Assembly: GCA_001577635.1 (NCBI GenBank)
Contig: LSBP01000010.1
Span: forward strand, 104,767-168,766
Length of the DNA: 64,000 nt
Source: Halomonadaceae bacterium T82-2
GTDB taxonomy: Bacteria; Pseudomonadota; Gammaproteobacteria; Pseudomonadales; Halomonadaceae
Reading direction: 5' to 3'
Shown in pieces: positions 55,958 through 64,000 of the stretch; positions within the stretch are counted from its first letter, which is position 1; the number at the start of each line of letters is the position of its first letter. A model generated the notes under the pieces. That model was not told the DNA's origin. It was given only the letters and a program-made list of their open reading frames with translations, and searched no databases. The position numbers were made by a program, and so were the translations under genes.

Positions 55958-57439
55958 TCACCCCGGCCGCCGCCGATTGCTCTCCATGCGCTCGAGGAAC
56001 ACTCCCATCACGGTGTCGTAGAGGCGCGGGCCGAGCACCACGTCCTCGACACCGGCGTCGAGATTGGGATTGTCGTTGACCTCGATCACCACCACCCGTT
56101 CGCCGATCTGCTTGAGATCCACCCCGTAGAGGCCGTCGCCGATCAGCCGGGTAGCCTTGAGGGCGGCGCGGATCACCGGTTTCGGTACGTCCTCGGGGCC
56201 GTGGGTGGTGAAGCCGCCGCTGCGCGTCCTGCCGCGGGAATGGTCGTAGATCTGCCAGTGGCCGCGGGCCATGTAGTAGCGGCTGGCGAACAGCACCTTG
56301 CCGTCGAGCACGCCGATCCGCCAGTCGAAATCGGTGGGTAGCCACTCCTGGAGCAGCAGCAGGGCGGAGGAGGCGAACAGCCGCTCGGCCTCCTGGACGA
56401 GCTGCTCGCTGGAGGTGATCTTGACCACTCCGCGCGAGAATGCCCCGTCGGGCACCTTGAGCACCATCGGGAACTGCAGATCGGCGGCCTTTTCGGGTAG
56501 CCGCCGCAGGTCGTCGCGATACAGCAGCAGGCCGTCCGGGGCGGGCACGCCCCTGGCGCGCAGCAACTCGTGCAGGTAGACCTTGTTGGTGCAGCGCAGG
56601 ATCGAGCGCGGATCGTCGATTACTACCAGCCCCTCGTGCTCGGCACGCCGCGCCATGCGGTAGGTGTGGTGGTCGAGGCTGGTCGTCTCGCGGATGAACA
56701 GGGCGTCGAACTCGGCGAGCCGCCCCTCGTCGCGCTTGGTGATCAGTGACACGTCGATGCCCAGCCGGCGGCCGGCACGAATGAACTGCTTGAGCGCGCT
56801 CCTGTTGCTGGGCGGCAGCGTTTCCTTGGGATCGACGAGGATCGCCAGGTCGTAGCGGTAGCGCCGGCGCGCCTTGGGCGTGCGCCAGACCTTGCGCGAG
56901 TGCCGGTTCAGGGCCTGGGCGAACAGGTCCTGTTCCGCGCCGCGCAGGGCGGTGAGCGCCAGCGGCTTGAGTCGGGTCAGCCGCCACAGCCCCTGACGGC
57001 GCTGGAAGCGTGCCTCGAGCAACGGGCAGGGCAGGCGTTCGAAGAGTCGGCGGGCCAGCCTGCCAAGGCCATCCTCCAGGCACTCGCCGAACATCACCCG
57101 CAGCGTGAAGGCCTCGCCGGGGAGCGCGCCGTGCCGGGCCAGCCGGTCCATCAAGGGAGCCAGTGATTCCAGCTGGAGGTCGACCAGCGCCTTGCGGGAC
57201 AGCTGATTGAGCGTCTCGACCGTAGGCAGTACTCGCTGCCCTCGAGCCTGGGCGAGCAGCGAGACATAGTAGCCGGTCTCTAGGTAGTCCAGGCCGCTGC
57301 ACAGGTTGATGACGTGGGTGACGCCATCGAGGGCATCATCCTCGCGCGCGAGGTAATCGGCAGCGGTGATCAGATCTTCCGAGGGGTAGTAGGGCTGCCA
57401 GTCGGAAAGGCGGTCGACGACGATGCGCAAGGGAGCCAT
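55958..57439 (-). CDS. RimK-type ATP-grasp ligase with N-terminal RLAN domain
   Basis: The 493-aa protein has an N-terminal RimK-like ATP-grasp (RLAN) domain (about 1-160) and a C-terminal ATP-grasp domain (about 280-490) with FPMVLKVPDGAFSRGVVKI, DWRIGVLDGKVLFASRYY and the metal-binding VIEVNDNPNLDAGVED. Such ligases join an amino acid to a carboxylate using ATP; RimK itself adds glutamates to ribosomal protein S6. The target here is unknown. AGGAA lies 8 nt before the ATG at 57439. A GNAT gene is divergent 176 bp away. Confidence 0.87.
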   Translation of the reverse strand: MAPLRIVVDRLSDWQPYYPSEDLITAADYLAREDDALDGVTHVINLCSGLDYLETGYYVSLLAQARGQRVLPTVETLNQLSRKALVDLQLESLAPLMDRLARHGALPGEAFTLRVMFGECLEDGLGRLARRLFERLPCPLLEARFQRRQGLWRLTRLKPLALTALRGAEQDLFAQALNRHSRKVWRTPKARRRYRYDLAILVDPKETLPPSNRSALKQFIRAGRRLGIDVSLITKRDEGRLAEFDALFIRETTSLDHHTYRMARRAEHEGLVVIDDPRSILRCTNKVYLHELLRARGVPAPDGLLLYRDDLRRLPEKAADLQFPMVLKVPDGAFSRGVVKITSSEQLVQEAERLFASSALLLLQEWLPTDFDWRIGVLDGKVLFASRYYMARGHWQIYDHSRGRTRSGGFTTHGPEDVPKPVIRAALKATRLIGDGLYGVDLKQIGERVVVIEVNDNPNLDAGVEDVVLGPRLYDTVMGVFLERMESNRRRPG

Positions 57440-57615
57440 GGGTGCATTTCCTGCGTGCAAGGGGGAGCCGGACGGGGCAAAATTGCCGCTAGCATGCGCT
57501 TGACCGGCACTCGCTACAAGCCGGGTCGATGGTGAAATAATTTCATGCAACCAGGCAATGACAGGGCGCTTTTCAGCATCCGACAATGCCGTCGCCGCCA
57601 GTTTCGGAATCACCC

Positions 57616-58137
57616 ATGAATTCGCCGCACCCACCGCTGCTTCGCGACGCCCGTCCGGAGGATCTCGAGGCCCTGTGCCGACTCGAGCAGGCCTGCTTCG
57701 CCGGGGATCGCTTCTCGCGCCGTCAGCTTTCGCACCTGCTCAAGCGCGCCAACGCCGTGACCCGGGTCGTCGTCGATGCCGACGGCGAGCTGCAGGGCTA
57801 TGGGACTCTGCTGTTCCGGCGCAACAGTCGCACCGCCCGCCTCTATTCCTTCTGTGTGCATCCCGCGCTGCGTGGCGGCGGCGTGGGGCGGCGGCTGCTC
57901 AATGCGCTGGAGGCAGTCGCCGTCGACCGTGGCATGCAGCGCCTGAGCCTGGAAGTCCGTGCCGACAACCGCGTCGCCATGGGCCTGTATCGGCGCATGG
58001 GCTACCTGCCGCGCCGCTGGCTGGATGACTACTACGTCGATGGTTGCGCCGCCTGGCAGATGGACAAGCCGCTGGGTGCATCGACGCCGGCCGAGTCAGT
58101 GACACCAGCGGCTGCAGCGCCTTCGCCGATCGGCTAG
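57616..58137 (+). CDS. GNAT-family N-acetyltransferase
   Basis: The 173-aa protein has the acetyl-CoA-binding motif A with the [17 protein letters not shown] loop after [12 protein letters not shown], and motif B in [17 protein letters not shown], close to RimI-type acetyltransferases. I chose the ATG at 57616 (GGAA 6 nt upstream) over one at 57586 with no ribosome-binding site. It is divergent from the RLAN ATP-grasp ligase; related genomes often pair such genes, so a shared substrate is plausible. Confidence 0.87.
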   Translation: MNSPHPPLLRDARPEDLEALCRLEQACFAGDRFSRRQLSHLLKRANAVTRVVVDADGELQGYGTLLFRRNSRTARLYSFCVHPALRGGGVGRRLLNALEAVAVDRGMQRLSLEVRADNRVAMGLYRRMGYLPRRWLDDYYVDGCAAWQMDKPLGASTPAESVTPAAAAPSPIG

Positions 58138-58168
58138 GATGGCGCCGTTCACCTACCGGAGCCCTGTC

Positions 58169-58654
58169 ATGCCCTCTTTCGATATCGTGTCCGAACTCGA
58201 CAAGCACGAAGTCACCAACGCCGTCGACCAGGCCAATCGTGAACTCACCACCCGCTTCGACTTCCGCGGCGTCGACGCGAGCTTCACCGAGGAAACCGGC
58301 GCCGTGCTCATGGAGGCGGAGGCCGAGTTCCAGCTGCGCCAGATGCTCGACCTCCTGAAGGGTCGCCTGATCGCCCGCGGCATCGATGTCGGCTGTCTCG
58401 AGGAGGAGGACGCCGAGACCGGCGGCGTGCGGGTGCGCCAGCGCATCGTCCTGCGTCAGGGCATCGACCAGCCGCTGGCCAAGAAGATTGTCAAGACGCT
58501 CAAGGACGCCAAGCTCAAGGTGCAGGCGCAGATCCAGGGCGACAAGGTGCGGGTCACCGGCAAGAAGCGCGACGACCTGCAGCAGGCCATCGCCCTGCTC
58601 AAGGGCGATGAGTCCATCGAGTTGCCGCTGCAGTTCAACAACTTTCGCGACTGA
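58169..58654 (+). CDS. yajQ: YajQ family nucleotide-binding protein
   Basis: The 161-aa protein has the YajQ signature [34 protein letters not shown] and the end [11 protein letters not shown]. Members bind nucleotides or cyclic di-GMP; in Xanthomonas a homologue is a cyclic di-GMP effector, and transfer of that role here is unproven. GGAG precedes the ATG by 7 nt. It lies 31 bp after the GNAT gene. Confidence 0.92.
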   Translation: MPSFDIVSELDKHEVTNAVDQANRELTTRFDFRGVDASFTEETGAVLMEAEAEFQLRQMLDLLKGRLIARGIDVGCLEEEDAETGGVRVRQRIVLRQGIDQPLAKKIVKTLKDAKLKVQAQIQGDKVRVTGKKRDDLQQAIALLKGDESIELPLQFNNFRD

Positions 58655-58886
58655 TGTGCTGGAATCTTGTCTAGGCTGGTGATAGCCGGTTTGCATTTCC
58701 TCGCCGAGCGGAGGACGGGTGTCATGAAGGGGCGAGCGTCGGGTCCGGTTTCGTTCCGGCGTGCCCCGTTCGGGCCCGGCGATCGCTTGCCGTGCGCCGG
58801 CGGACGTGCCGGGTGCGACGATGCGATCCATCCGTCGGCGAGCGAAATCCGGTAGGCTAGGAGCGTCGCGTTCGGGAGAAAGCCCC

Positions 58887-59342
58887 ATGCCCAACCTCAA
58901 GCACGCCATCTACGCAAGCCTGGCCGCCGTCAGCTTCGCGCTCGGCGTGATAGGTCTGTTCCTGCCCGTCATGCCCACGACCGGCTTCATGCTGCTGGCG
59001 GTGTGGCTGGCCTCGCGGGGATCGCCGCGTTTCGCGCACTGGATTCGCCGTCACCCGCGCTTCGGGCCGCCGATCCTTGCCTGGGAGGACGAGCGCGCCA
59101 TCCCCCGCCACGCCAAGTGGATGGCGGCGACCATGCTGGTCGTCTCGTCGCTGGTGATCGGCTTCACCGTGGGGGCGCTGGTGGTCAGGCTGGGGCTGAT
59201 CGTCGGCCTGTTCGCGCTGGGGCTGTGGATCATCACCCGTCCCGAGCCGCGCGGTGCCTGCCCGTTTGCCGCCGCCGCCGATGCGGCGGCGCAACGGCGG
59301 CTGGACGAGGCGAGTCGTGTGTCGTCCCGCTCCGGGCGCTGA
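58887..59342 (+). CDS. ybaN: YbaN family inner-membrane protein (DUF454)
   Basis: The 151-aa protein has three to four transmembrane helices and the DUF454 core ALGVIGLFLPVMPTTGFMLLAVWLASRGSPRFAHWI. Function unknown; in E. coli ybaN lies near priC. GGGAG lies 8 nt before the ATG. The 232-bp gap after yajQ shows no gene. Confidence 0.87.
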   Translation: MPNLKHAIYASLAAVSFALGVIGLFLPVMPTTGFMLLAVWLASRGSPRFAHWIRRHPRFGPPILAWEDERAIPRHAKWMAATMLVVSSLVIGFTVGALVVRLGLIVGLFALGLWIITRPEPRGACPFAAAADAAAQRRLDEASRVSSRSGR

Positions 59343-59425
59343 CTGCCGGGCTTCCCGGCTGACTTTGAGACTCCTGCCTTGCTCGCCGTACAATGCCGGT
59401 AACCTTGTACAGGAGTACTCGTTCC

Positions 59426-62119
59426 ATGTCCGATACGCGCGTTTCCGAAGAAGCGGAGATCAAGCCCGTCGACGCTGCCCCGCAGCCGGTCTACCTGAAG
59501 GATTACCAGCCGCCGGCCTTTCGCGTCACGCATGTCGATCTCAAGTTCGATCTCGTACCCGCGGCGACGCGGGTCAGTGCCGTGCTGCACCTCGAACGTC
59601 ACCCGGACAGTGCGCCGGGCCGGCCGCTGGTGCTGGATGGCGAGAAGCTCACCCTCAAGCGCATCGCCATCGACGGTCAGGAGCTCGACGATGGCGAGTA
59701 CCGCCTCGACGATGCCTCGCTGACCATTCCCGACGCCCCGGACCGACTGCGTCTGGAGACCGAGGTCGAGATCGATCCGGCCAGCAACACCGCGCTGGAA
59801 GGGCTGTACCTGTCCAACGGCATGTTCTGCACCCAGTGCGAGGCCCAGGGTTTCCGCCGCATCACCTTCTATCCGGATCGTCCGGACGTGATGGCGACCT
59901 TCTCGACCACGGTGATCGGCGACAGCGCCTCGCTGCCGGTGCTGCTCTCCAACGGCAACCCGGTCGAGCGCGGCGAACTGCCCAATGGTCGGCACTTCGT
60001 CACCTGGGAAGATCCGCACCCCAAGCCCAGCTACCTGTTCGCGCTGGTGGCCGGTGACCTGAAGAAGGTCGAGGACCACTTCACCACCCGCAGCGGTCGC
60101 GAGGTCACCCTGCAGCTGTGGGTCGAGCCGGCCAACCTGGAGAAGACCGACCACGCCATGCGCTCGCTCAAGGCGGCCATGGAGTGGGACGAGACGACCT
60201 ACGGCCGCGAGTACGACCTCGACCTGTTCATGATCGTCGCCGTCGACGACTTCAACATGGGCGCGATGGAGAACAAGGGCCTCAACATCTTCAACTCGGC
60301 GGCGGTGCTGACTCATCCGCAGACCGCCACCGATGCGGCCTTCCAGCGTGTCGAGGGGGTGGTCGCCCACGAGTACTTCCACAACTGGTCGGGCAACCGC
60401 GTGACCTGCCGCGACTGGTTCCAGCTCTCGCTCAAGGAAGGCTTCACGGTCTTCCGCGATCAGAGCTTCTCCGCCGACATGAACTCGGCGCCGGTCAAGC
60501 GCATCGAGGATGTCTCCTTCCTGCGTACCGCGCAGTTCGCCGAGGATGCCGGCCCTACTGCGCACCCGGTCCAGCCCGACCACTACATCGAGATCTCCAA
60601 CTTCTACACCCTGACCATCTACGAGAAGGGTGCGGAGATCGTGCGCATGCTGCGCAATCTGCTGGGCTGGGAGACCTTTCGCAAGGGCAGTGATCTGTAC
60701 TTCGAGCGTTTCGACGGCCAGGCGGTGACCATCGAGGACTTCGCCGGCTGCATGGCCGAGGTGTCCGGGCTCGATCTCGATCAGTTCATGCGCTGGTATT
60801 CCCAGGCCGGCACGCCGGAGATCGACGCGCATGGCGAGTACGACTATGCGTCGGCCGAATATCACCTGACGCTGCGCCAGCGTACGCCGGCCACGCCGGG
60901 CCAGCCCGACAAGCTGCCGCTGCACATCCCGGTGCGAGTGGGGCTGGTGGGTACCAAGTCCGGCGAGGATCTGACCCTGACCCTCGCTGGTGCCGACGGC
61001 AAGGAGAAGCTGGGCAAGGAGGGGGTGCTGCACCTGCGCGAGGACGAGCAGACCTTCATCTTCACCGACGTTGCCGAAGCCCCGGTGCCGTCGCTGCTGC
61101 GCGGTTTCTCGGCGCCGGTCAAGATGCGCTTCCCCTACGGCCGCGAGGATCTGGCATTCCTGCTCACGCACGATTCCGACGGTTTCAACCGCTGGGATGC
61201 CGGGCAGCGGCTGGCCATGCTGGCCCTGGACGATCTGATCGCCGCGCACCGCAACGGTGTCGAGAAGGTCATGGATGCGCGGGTGGTCGAGGCATTCCGC
61301 GGGCTGCTCAACGAGCCGGCCGACGACAAGGCGGTGCTCGCCGAGATGCTCACGCTGCCGTCCGAGGCGTACATCGCCGAGCAGCAGCCGGTGGTCGACG
61401 TGGATGCCATCCACGCGGCGCGCGAGTTCGTGCGTCAGTCGCTGGCCACGGCGCTGCGCGATGACTTCATGGCGCTCTACCGGGCCAATCGCTCCGAAGC
61501 ACCCTACGCGCCTTCCGCCGAGCAGATCGCCGGGCGTCGCCTGAAGAACGTCGCCCTGGCGTACCTGATCAGCATCGAGGACGAGGAAGCCATTGAGCTG
61601 GCCCGCCAGCAGTTCGAGGCCGACCACAACATGACCGATGTGCGCGCGGCGCTGACCCTGCTGGTCCACAGTTCGCGCAACGAGGTTGCCGACCCGCTTC
61701 TCAGGGCCTTCGGTGAGAAGTGGGCGCACGATCCGCTGGTGATGGATCAGTGGTTCAGCCTCCAGGTCACGCGGCCGCAGGCGGATGCGCTCGACCGGGT
61801 CAAGTACCTGATGGAGCATCCGGCATTCTCGCTCAAGAACCCCAACCGGGTGCGCGCGCTGATCGGCGCCTTCGCGGGCCAGAACCGGGTCAACTTCCAT
61901 CGCCTCGACGGCGAAGGCTACAAGCTGCTCGCCGACGTGGTGATCGCGCTCAACACGCTCAACCCGGAGATCGCTGCGCGGATCATCACCCCGCTGACCC
62001 GCTGGCGGCGTTACGACGAGACACGCCAGGTGTTGATGAAGGCGGAGCTCGAGCGTATTCGCGCCGAGGAGCTCTCGCCCAATGTCTACGAGGTGGTGGA
62101 GAAAGCGTTGGCCGAGTGA
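59426..62119 (+). CDS. pepN: Aminopeptidase N (M1 family zinc peptidase)
   Basis: The 897-aa cytosolic enzyme removes N-terminal residues from peptides. It has the exopeptidase motif GAMENKG (about residue 279) and the zinc motif HEYFHNW (H315, E316, H319). The full-length M1 architecture continues with an Ig-like domain and the C-terminal helical cap. The ATG at 59426 has AGGAG 10 nt upstream. It is slightly longer than E. coli PepN because of an N-terminal extension of about 20 residues. Confidence 0.96.
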   Translation: MSDTRVSEEAEIKPVDAAPQPVYLKDYQPPAFRVTHVDLKFDLVPAATRVSAVLHLERHPDSAPGRPLVLDGEKLTLKRIAIDGQELDDGEYRLDDASLTIPDAPDRLRLETEVEIDPASNTALEGLYLSNGMFCTQCEAQGFRRITFYPDRPDVMATFSTTVIGDSASLPVLLSNGNPVERGELPNGRHFVTWEDPHPKPSYLFALVAGDLKKVEDHFTTRSGREVTLQLWVEPANLEKTDHAMRSLKAAMEWDETTYGREYDLDLFMIVAVDDFNMGAMENKGLNIFNSAAVLTHPQTATDAAFQRVEGVVAHEYFHNWSGNRVTCRDWFQLSLKEGFTVFRDQSFSADMNSAPVKRIEDVSFLRTAQFAEDAGPTAHPVQPDHYIEISNFYTLTIYEKGAEIVRMLRNLLGWETFRKGSDLYFERFDGQAVTIEDFAGCMAEVSGLDLDQFMRWYSQAGTPEIDAHGEYDYASAEYHLTLRQRTPATPGQPDKLPLHIPVRVGLVGTKSGEDLTLTLAGADGKEKLGKEGVLHLREDEQTFIFTDVAEAPVPSLLRGFSAPVKMRFPYGREDLAFLLTHDSDGFNRWDAGQRLAMLALDDLIAAHRNGVEKVMDARVVEAFRGLLNEPADDKAVLAEMLTLPSEAYIAEQQPVVDVDAIHAAREFVRQSLATALRDDFMALYRANRSEAPYAPSAEQIAGRRLKNVALAYLISIEDEEAIELARQQFEADHNMTDVRAALTLLVHSSRNEVADPLLRAFGEKWAHDPLVMDQWFSLQVTRPQADALDRVKYLMEHPAFSLKNPNRVRALIGAFAGQNRVNFHRLDGEGYKLLADVVIALNTLNPEIAARIITPLTRWRRYDETRQVLMKAELERIRAEELSPNVYEVVEKALAE

Positions 62120-62143
62120 GGCACTCGCGGCCTGTGCGAACGC

Positions 62144-62173
62144 AAACGGGGCGCCCCTTGGGGCGCCCCGTTT
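62144..62173. terminator. Bidirectional terminator hairpin between pepN and the IalB gene
   Basis: AAACGGGGCGCCCC and GGGGCGCCCCGTTT form a perfect 14-bp arm pair with a 2-nt centre between convergent genes. The A and T ends suit termination in both directions. Confidence 0.8.
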
Positions 62174-62198
62174 GTCGTTGGCAGGCAGATAACGCGTT

Positions 62199-62720
62199 TC
62201 AGGGCGCGATCTGCTCGCTGGCGTTGCTGAAGCCCATCAGCGAGATGGACAGGTCCATGCGCTGGCCGCGCGGGTCGATCAGGCTCAATGTGGCCTGGCT
62301 GCCCTGACGCAACTGCTGCATCAGTTCCGGCTTGACGGGAATATCCGCACGGCAGCCGTCCGGTACGCAGACCTGGTAGGGGAACTTGACCGGCTTGCCG
62401 CCGTCCACGGCCAGCTGCAGCCCCGGAGCCAGACGTACACCCAGCGGCAGCAGGAAGACCATGGCCGGCCCATCGACCTGGGGCGGATAGGTCACCACCA
62501 CGCGCAGCACCGGCCGATCGTCGTCCGGGGCGTTGACCAGCTGGGTCATGGAGCAGCGGCCCTGACTGGTATCCGTCGGGCAGCGTACCTGCCAGTCCTG
62601 GACGGTGCGGGTCTGGACGTTGTTCGCGTTGCCGTTCGTGGTCTGCTGGGCGAAGGCGGTGGCGGTCATGGCCATCAGCAGCATGCCGATGGCGATCAGG
62701 CGTTTGGCGCAGTCCTGCAT
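62199..62720 (-). CDS. IalB-like (invasion-associated locus B) periplasmic protein
   Basis: The 173-aa protein has a signal peptide (MQDCAKRLIAIGMLLMAMTATAFA) and the IalB-type core: DWQVRCPTDTSQGRCSMTQLV, VFLLPLGVRLAPGLQLAVDGG and YQVCVPDGCRADIPV, with two cysteine pairs. The name is historical; many free-living bacteria carry it and its function is unknown. GGAGAG lies 6 nt before the ATG. Confidence 0.87.
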   Translation of the reverse strand: MQDCAKRLIAIGMLLMAMTATAFAQQTTNGNANNVQTRTVQDWQVRCPTDTSQGRCSMTQLVNAPDDDRPVLRVVVTYPPQVDGPAMVFLLPLGVRLAPGLQLAVDGGKPVKFPYQVCVPDGCRADIPVKPELMQQLRQGSQATLSLIDPRGQRMDLSISLMGFSNASEQIAP

Positions 62721-62806
62721 GGCGGGCTCTCCGTTTCGTGTGAGTGGAAGAGGGTCAGTTCAACACGAGGGCGGGGCGTCTGGCGAGTCGTCCGGCAAAA
62801 CACGCG

Positions 62807-63100
62807 TCAGGCGATCAGCCAGCTCAGTATGGCCAGCCCGAGCAGGGTCCAGATCAGGGCACCGATCACGGCGCCGCGCAGAAAGCCGCGCAGCCCCTTG
62901 TACAGCATCAGCAGGCCGATGATCAGCATCAGCATGGCGAACAGCGAGTCGCTGATGCCCAGTGAGGCGGTCAGCCCGTCGACGAAATCCCGTGCCGCCG
63001 CGAAGGCGCCGCCGAACAGGTGATTCAGAAAGTCGATGAGCTCGCGCAGGGCGTCACCCAGTCGCTCGCCCAGCCAGTTGAAAAAGCCGTTGTCTTGCAT
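62807..63100 (-). CDS. Small membrane protein of unknown function
   Basis: The 97-aa protein has an amphipathic N-terminal half (NWLGERLGDALRELIDFLNHLFGG) and two C-terminal transmembrane helices (SLFAMLMLIIGLLMLYKGLRG, GAVIGALIWTLLGLAILSWLIA). I do not recognise the family. The ribosome-binding site is weak (GGGAA, 10 nt). It follows nfo by 20 bp on the same strand and probably shared its transcript before the IS insertion. Confidence 0.65.
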   Translation of the reverse strand: MQDNGFFNWLGERLGDALRELIDFLNHLFGGAFAAARDFVDGLTASLGISDSLFAMLMLIIGLLMLYKGLRGFLRGAVIGALIWTLLGLAILSWLIA

Positions 63101-63120
63101 GGTTAGGGGGTTCCCGGGTG

Positions 63121-63901
63121 TCAGGAGGGCTCGAATTGCTGGGCGCGCAGCCAGGCAATCTCCTCGGCCCACAGCGATGAATCGATGGTTTCCAGAATCA
63201 GGGGGATGTCATCGATGCGCGGATCGCGCATGAGGGTGGTGAATGCCGCCAGGCCGATATTGCCCTGGCCGAGGCTGTGATGGCGGTCGACCCGGCTGGC
63301 GAACGCGCTCCTGGCATCGTTGAGATGCATGCCGCGCAGGTAGTCGAAGCCGATCACCGCGCCGAATTCGTCGAGGGTGGCGGTGGTCGCCTCGGCACTG
63401 CGCAGGTCGTAGCCGGCGGCGAAAGCGTGACAGGTGTCCAGGCAGACGCCGACTCGGGTCTTGTCCTCGACCGCTTCGATAATGGCGGACAGGTGCTCGA
63501 AACGATGCCCGAGGTTGGTGCCCTGCCCGGCGGTATTTTCCAGCACGGCGACGACCGTGCGGGTTCGTGCATGGGCTTCATTGATCGATTCGGCAATGCG
63601 TGCCAGGCAGTCCGCCTCGCTGATGCGGCCCAGGTGGCTGCCGGGATGGAAATTCAGCAATGTCAGCCCCAGCTGCTCGCAACGCTGGCACCCATCGAGA
63701 AAGGCCGCGCGGGATTTTTCCAGCCCCTCGCGCTCGGGATGGCCGAGATTGATGAGATAGCTGTCGTGGGGCAGGATCTGTGCCGCCGAATAGCCATGAG
63801 TCTCGCAGGCTTCGCGAAAGGCGGTGATCGTCGCCTCGTCGAGCGGCTTGGCGTGCCAGCGCCGCTGGTTCTTGGTGAACAGGGCCAGGGCGTCGGCGCC
63901 T
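63121..63901 (-). pseudogene. nfo: Endonuclease IV (AP endonuclease), 5' end removed by IS insertion
   Basis: The frame from [15 protein letters not shown] to the TGA at 63121 matches E. coli Nfo from about residue 25 to the end, including zinc-ligand regions [14 protein letters not shown], [27 protein letters not shown] and DRHHSLGQG, and the final LETID. The first ~24 residues, including the GAHVS strand, are missing. The upstream frame runs into IS sequence and stops at 63945 with no ATG. Nfo repairs abasic sites; this copy is probably inactive unless a fortuitous start is used. Confidence 0.85.
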
Positions 63902-64000
63902 TGAAGTGGACCCCGAAATTCGGACCAGGCGCTAAGCTCTGATCATTCCGACAGGAGAACCTGATCATGAGCAGGAAACGCAGGCAATACAGCGCCGACT
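63902..64000 (+). mobile_element. IS3-family insertion sequence, left end (runs off window)
   Basis: Homology to nfo stops at 63901 and a terminal TGAAGTGGACCCCGAAATTC-type sequence begins, followed by a transposase start. A TG at the tip and the orfA N-terminus fit the IS3 family. The right end and target duplication lie outside the window. Confidence 0.75.
63967..64000 (+). CDS. IS3-family transposase OrfA (N-terminus only)
   Basis: The visible product is MSRKRRQYSAD, the usual start of IS3-type OrfA HTH proteins (MSRKRRxYSAEFK...). AGGAG lies about 11 nt before the ATG. OrfA binds the IS ends and is normally extended by -1 frameshifting into OrfAB. Cut by the window edge. Confidence 0.75.
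   Translation, partial: MSRKRRQYSAD

Noticed and set aside
59051..61900. 949-codon open frame antisense to pepN
   Set aside because: pepN carries the HEXXH and GAMEN motifs on the plus strand; the antisense frame is a codon-bias artefact.

Overview
This window is a high-GC (about 63-66% by eye) gammaproteobacterial chromosome segment. The order gltA | sdhCDAB-sucAB-lpd-sucCD, the gltX-tRNA-Ala-tRNA-Glu block, a soluble fdsGBAD formate dehydrogenase and the many acidic proteins point to a Halomonas/Chromohalobacter-type organism (Halomonadaceae). That placement is inferred from gene content, not from a marker-gene comparison. Most of the window is ordinary core genome. There is no CRISPR array, rRNA or recognisable prophage. 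The only mobile element is an IS3-family end at the right edge.

Layout. 1-2.3 kb: the cut-off start of an XRE regulator, a LysR regulator and a CsgA-like SDR. 2.4-4.2 kb: gltX, tRNA-Ala(GGC) and tRNA-Glu(TTC). 4.2-4.57 kb: an AT-rich gap between convergent units that carries DnaA-box-like sites and a consensus IHF site. 4.6-18.9 kb: a beta-hydroxyacid dehydrogenase, then the TCA block, with gltA leftward and sdhCDAB-sucAB-lpd-sucCD rightward from a divergent 411-bp region holding two near-consensus sigma-70 promoters. Inside the long operon are strong hairpins between sdhB and sucA and between lpd and sucC. 19-24 kb: an RTX/beta-helix secreted protein, RNase II and an NAD(P)-binding protein. 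24.3-29.5 kb: NAD+-dependent molybdenum formate dehydrogenase fdsGBAD.

29.6-44 kb: HAD phosphatase, UspA, YcjF/YcjX, a YidK-like symporter, DUF924, a GlsB-like membrane protein, a GABA-type aminotransferase, a large double-DUF1266 protein, an NlpC/P60 lipoprotein, a divergent LysR/MFS pair and a periplasmic MsrA. 44-51 kb: a TVP38-flavoprotein fusion with a CDP-alcohol phosphatidyltransferase, a SlyD-like PPIase, a small membrane protein, DUF6314, an EamA transporter and a zinc alcohol dehydrogenase whose ribosome-binding site lies in a perfect inverted repeat. 51-63 kb: DUF1853, nadK and a PP2A-like phosphatase, a rhomboid protease, YeaC and DUF2797, an RLAN/RimK-type ATP-grasp divergent from a GNAT, yajQ, ybaN, pepN, IalB and a small membrane protein. 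63.1-64 kb: endonuclease IV (nfo), decapitated by the IS3-family element that runs off the right edge.

How it works together. Citrate synthase, succinate dehydrogenase, 2-oxoglutarate dehydrogenase with its E3 and succinyl-CoA synthetase form a nearly complete oxidative TCA segment under two promoters. Formate dehydrogenase can add NADH from formate. FNR/ANR-type palindromes before uspA and the alcohol dehydrogenase suggest a low-oxygen response. I found no unmistakably new multi-gene system. The best leads are the DnaA/IHF locus, the hairpin over the adh ribosome-binding site, the TVP38-flavoprotein plus phosphatidyltransferase operon, and the RLAN-ATP-grasp/GNAT pair.
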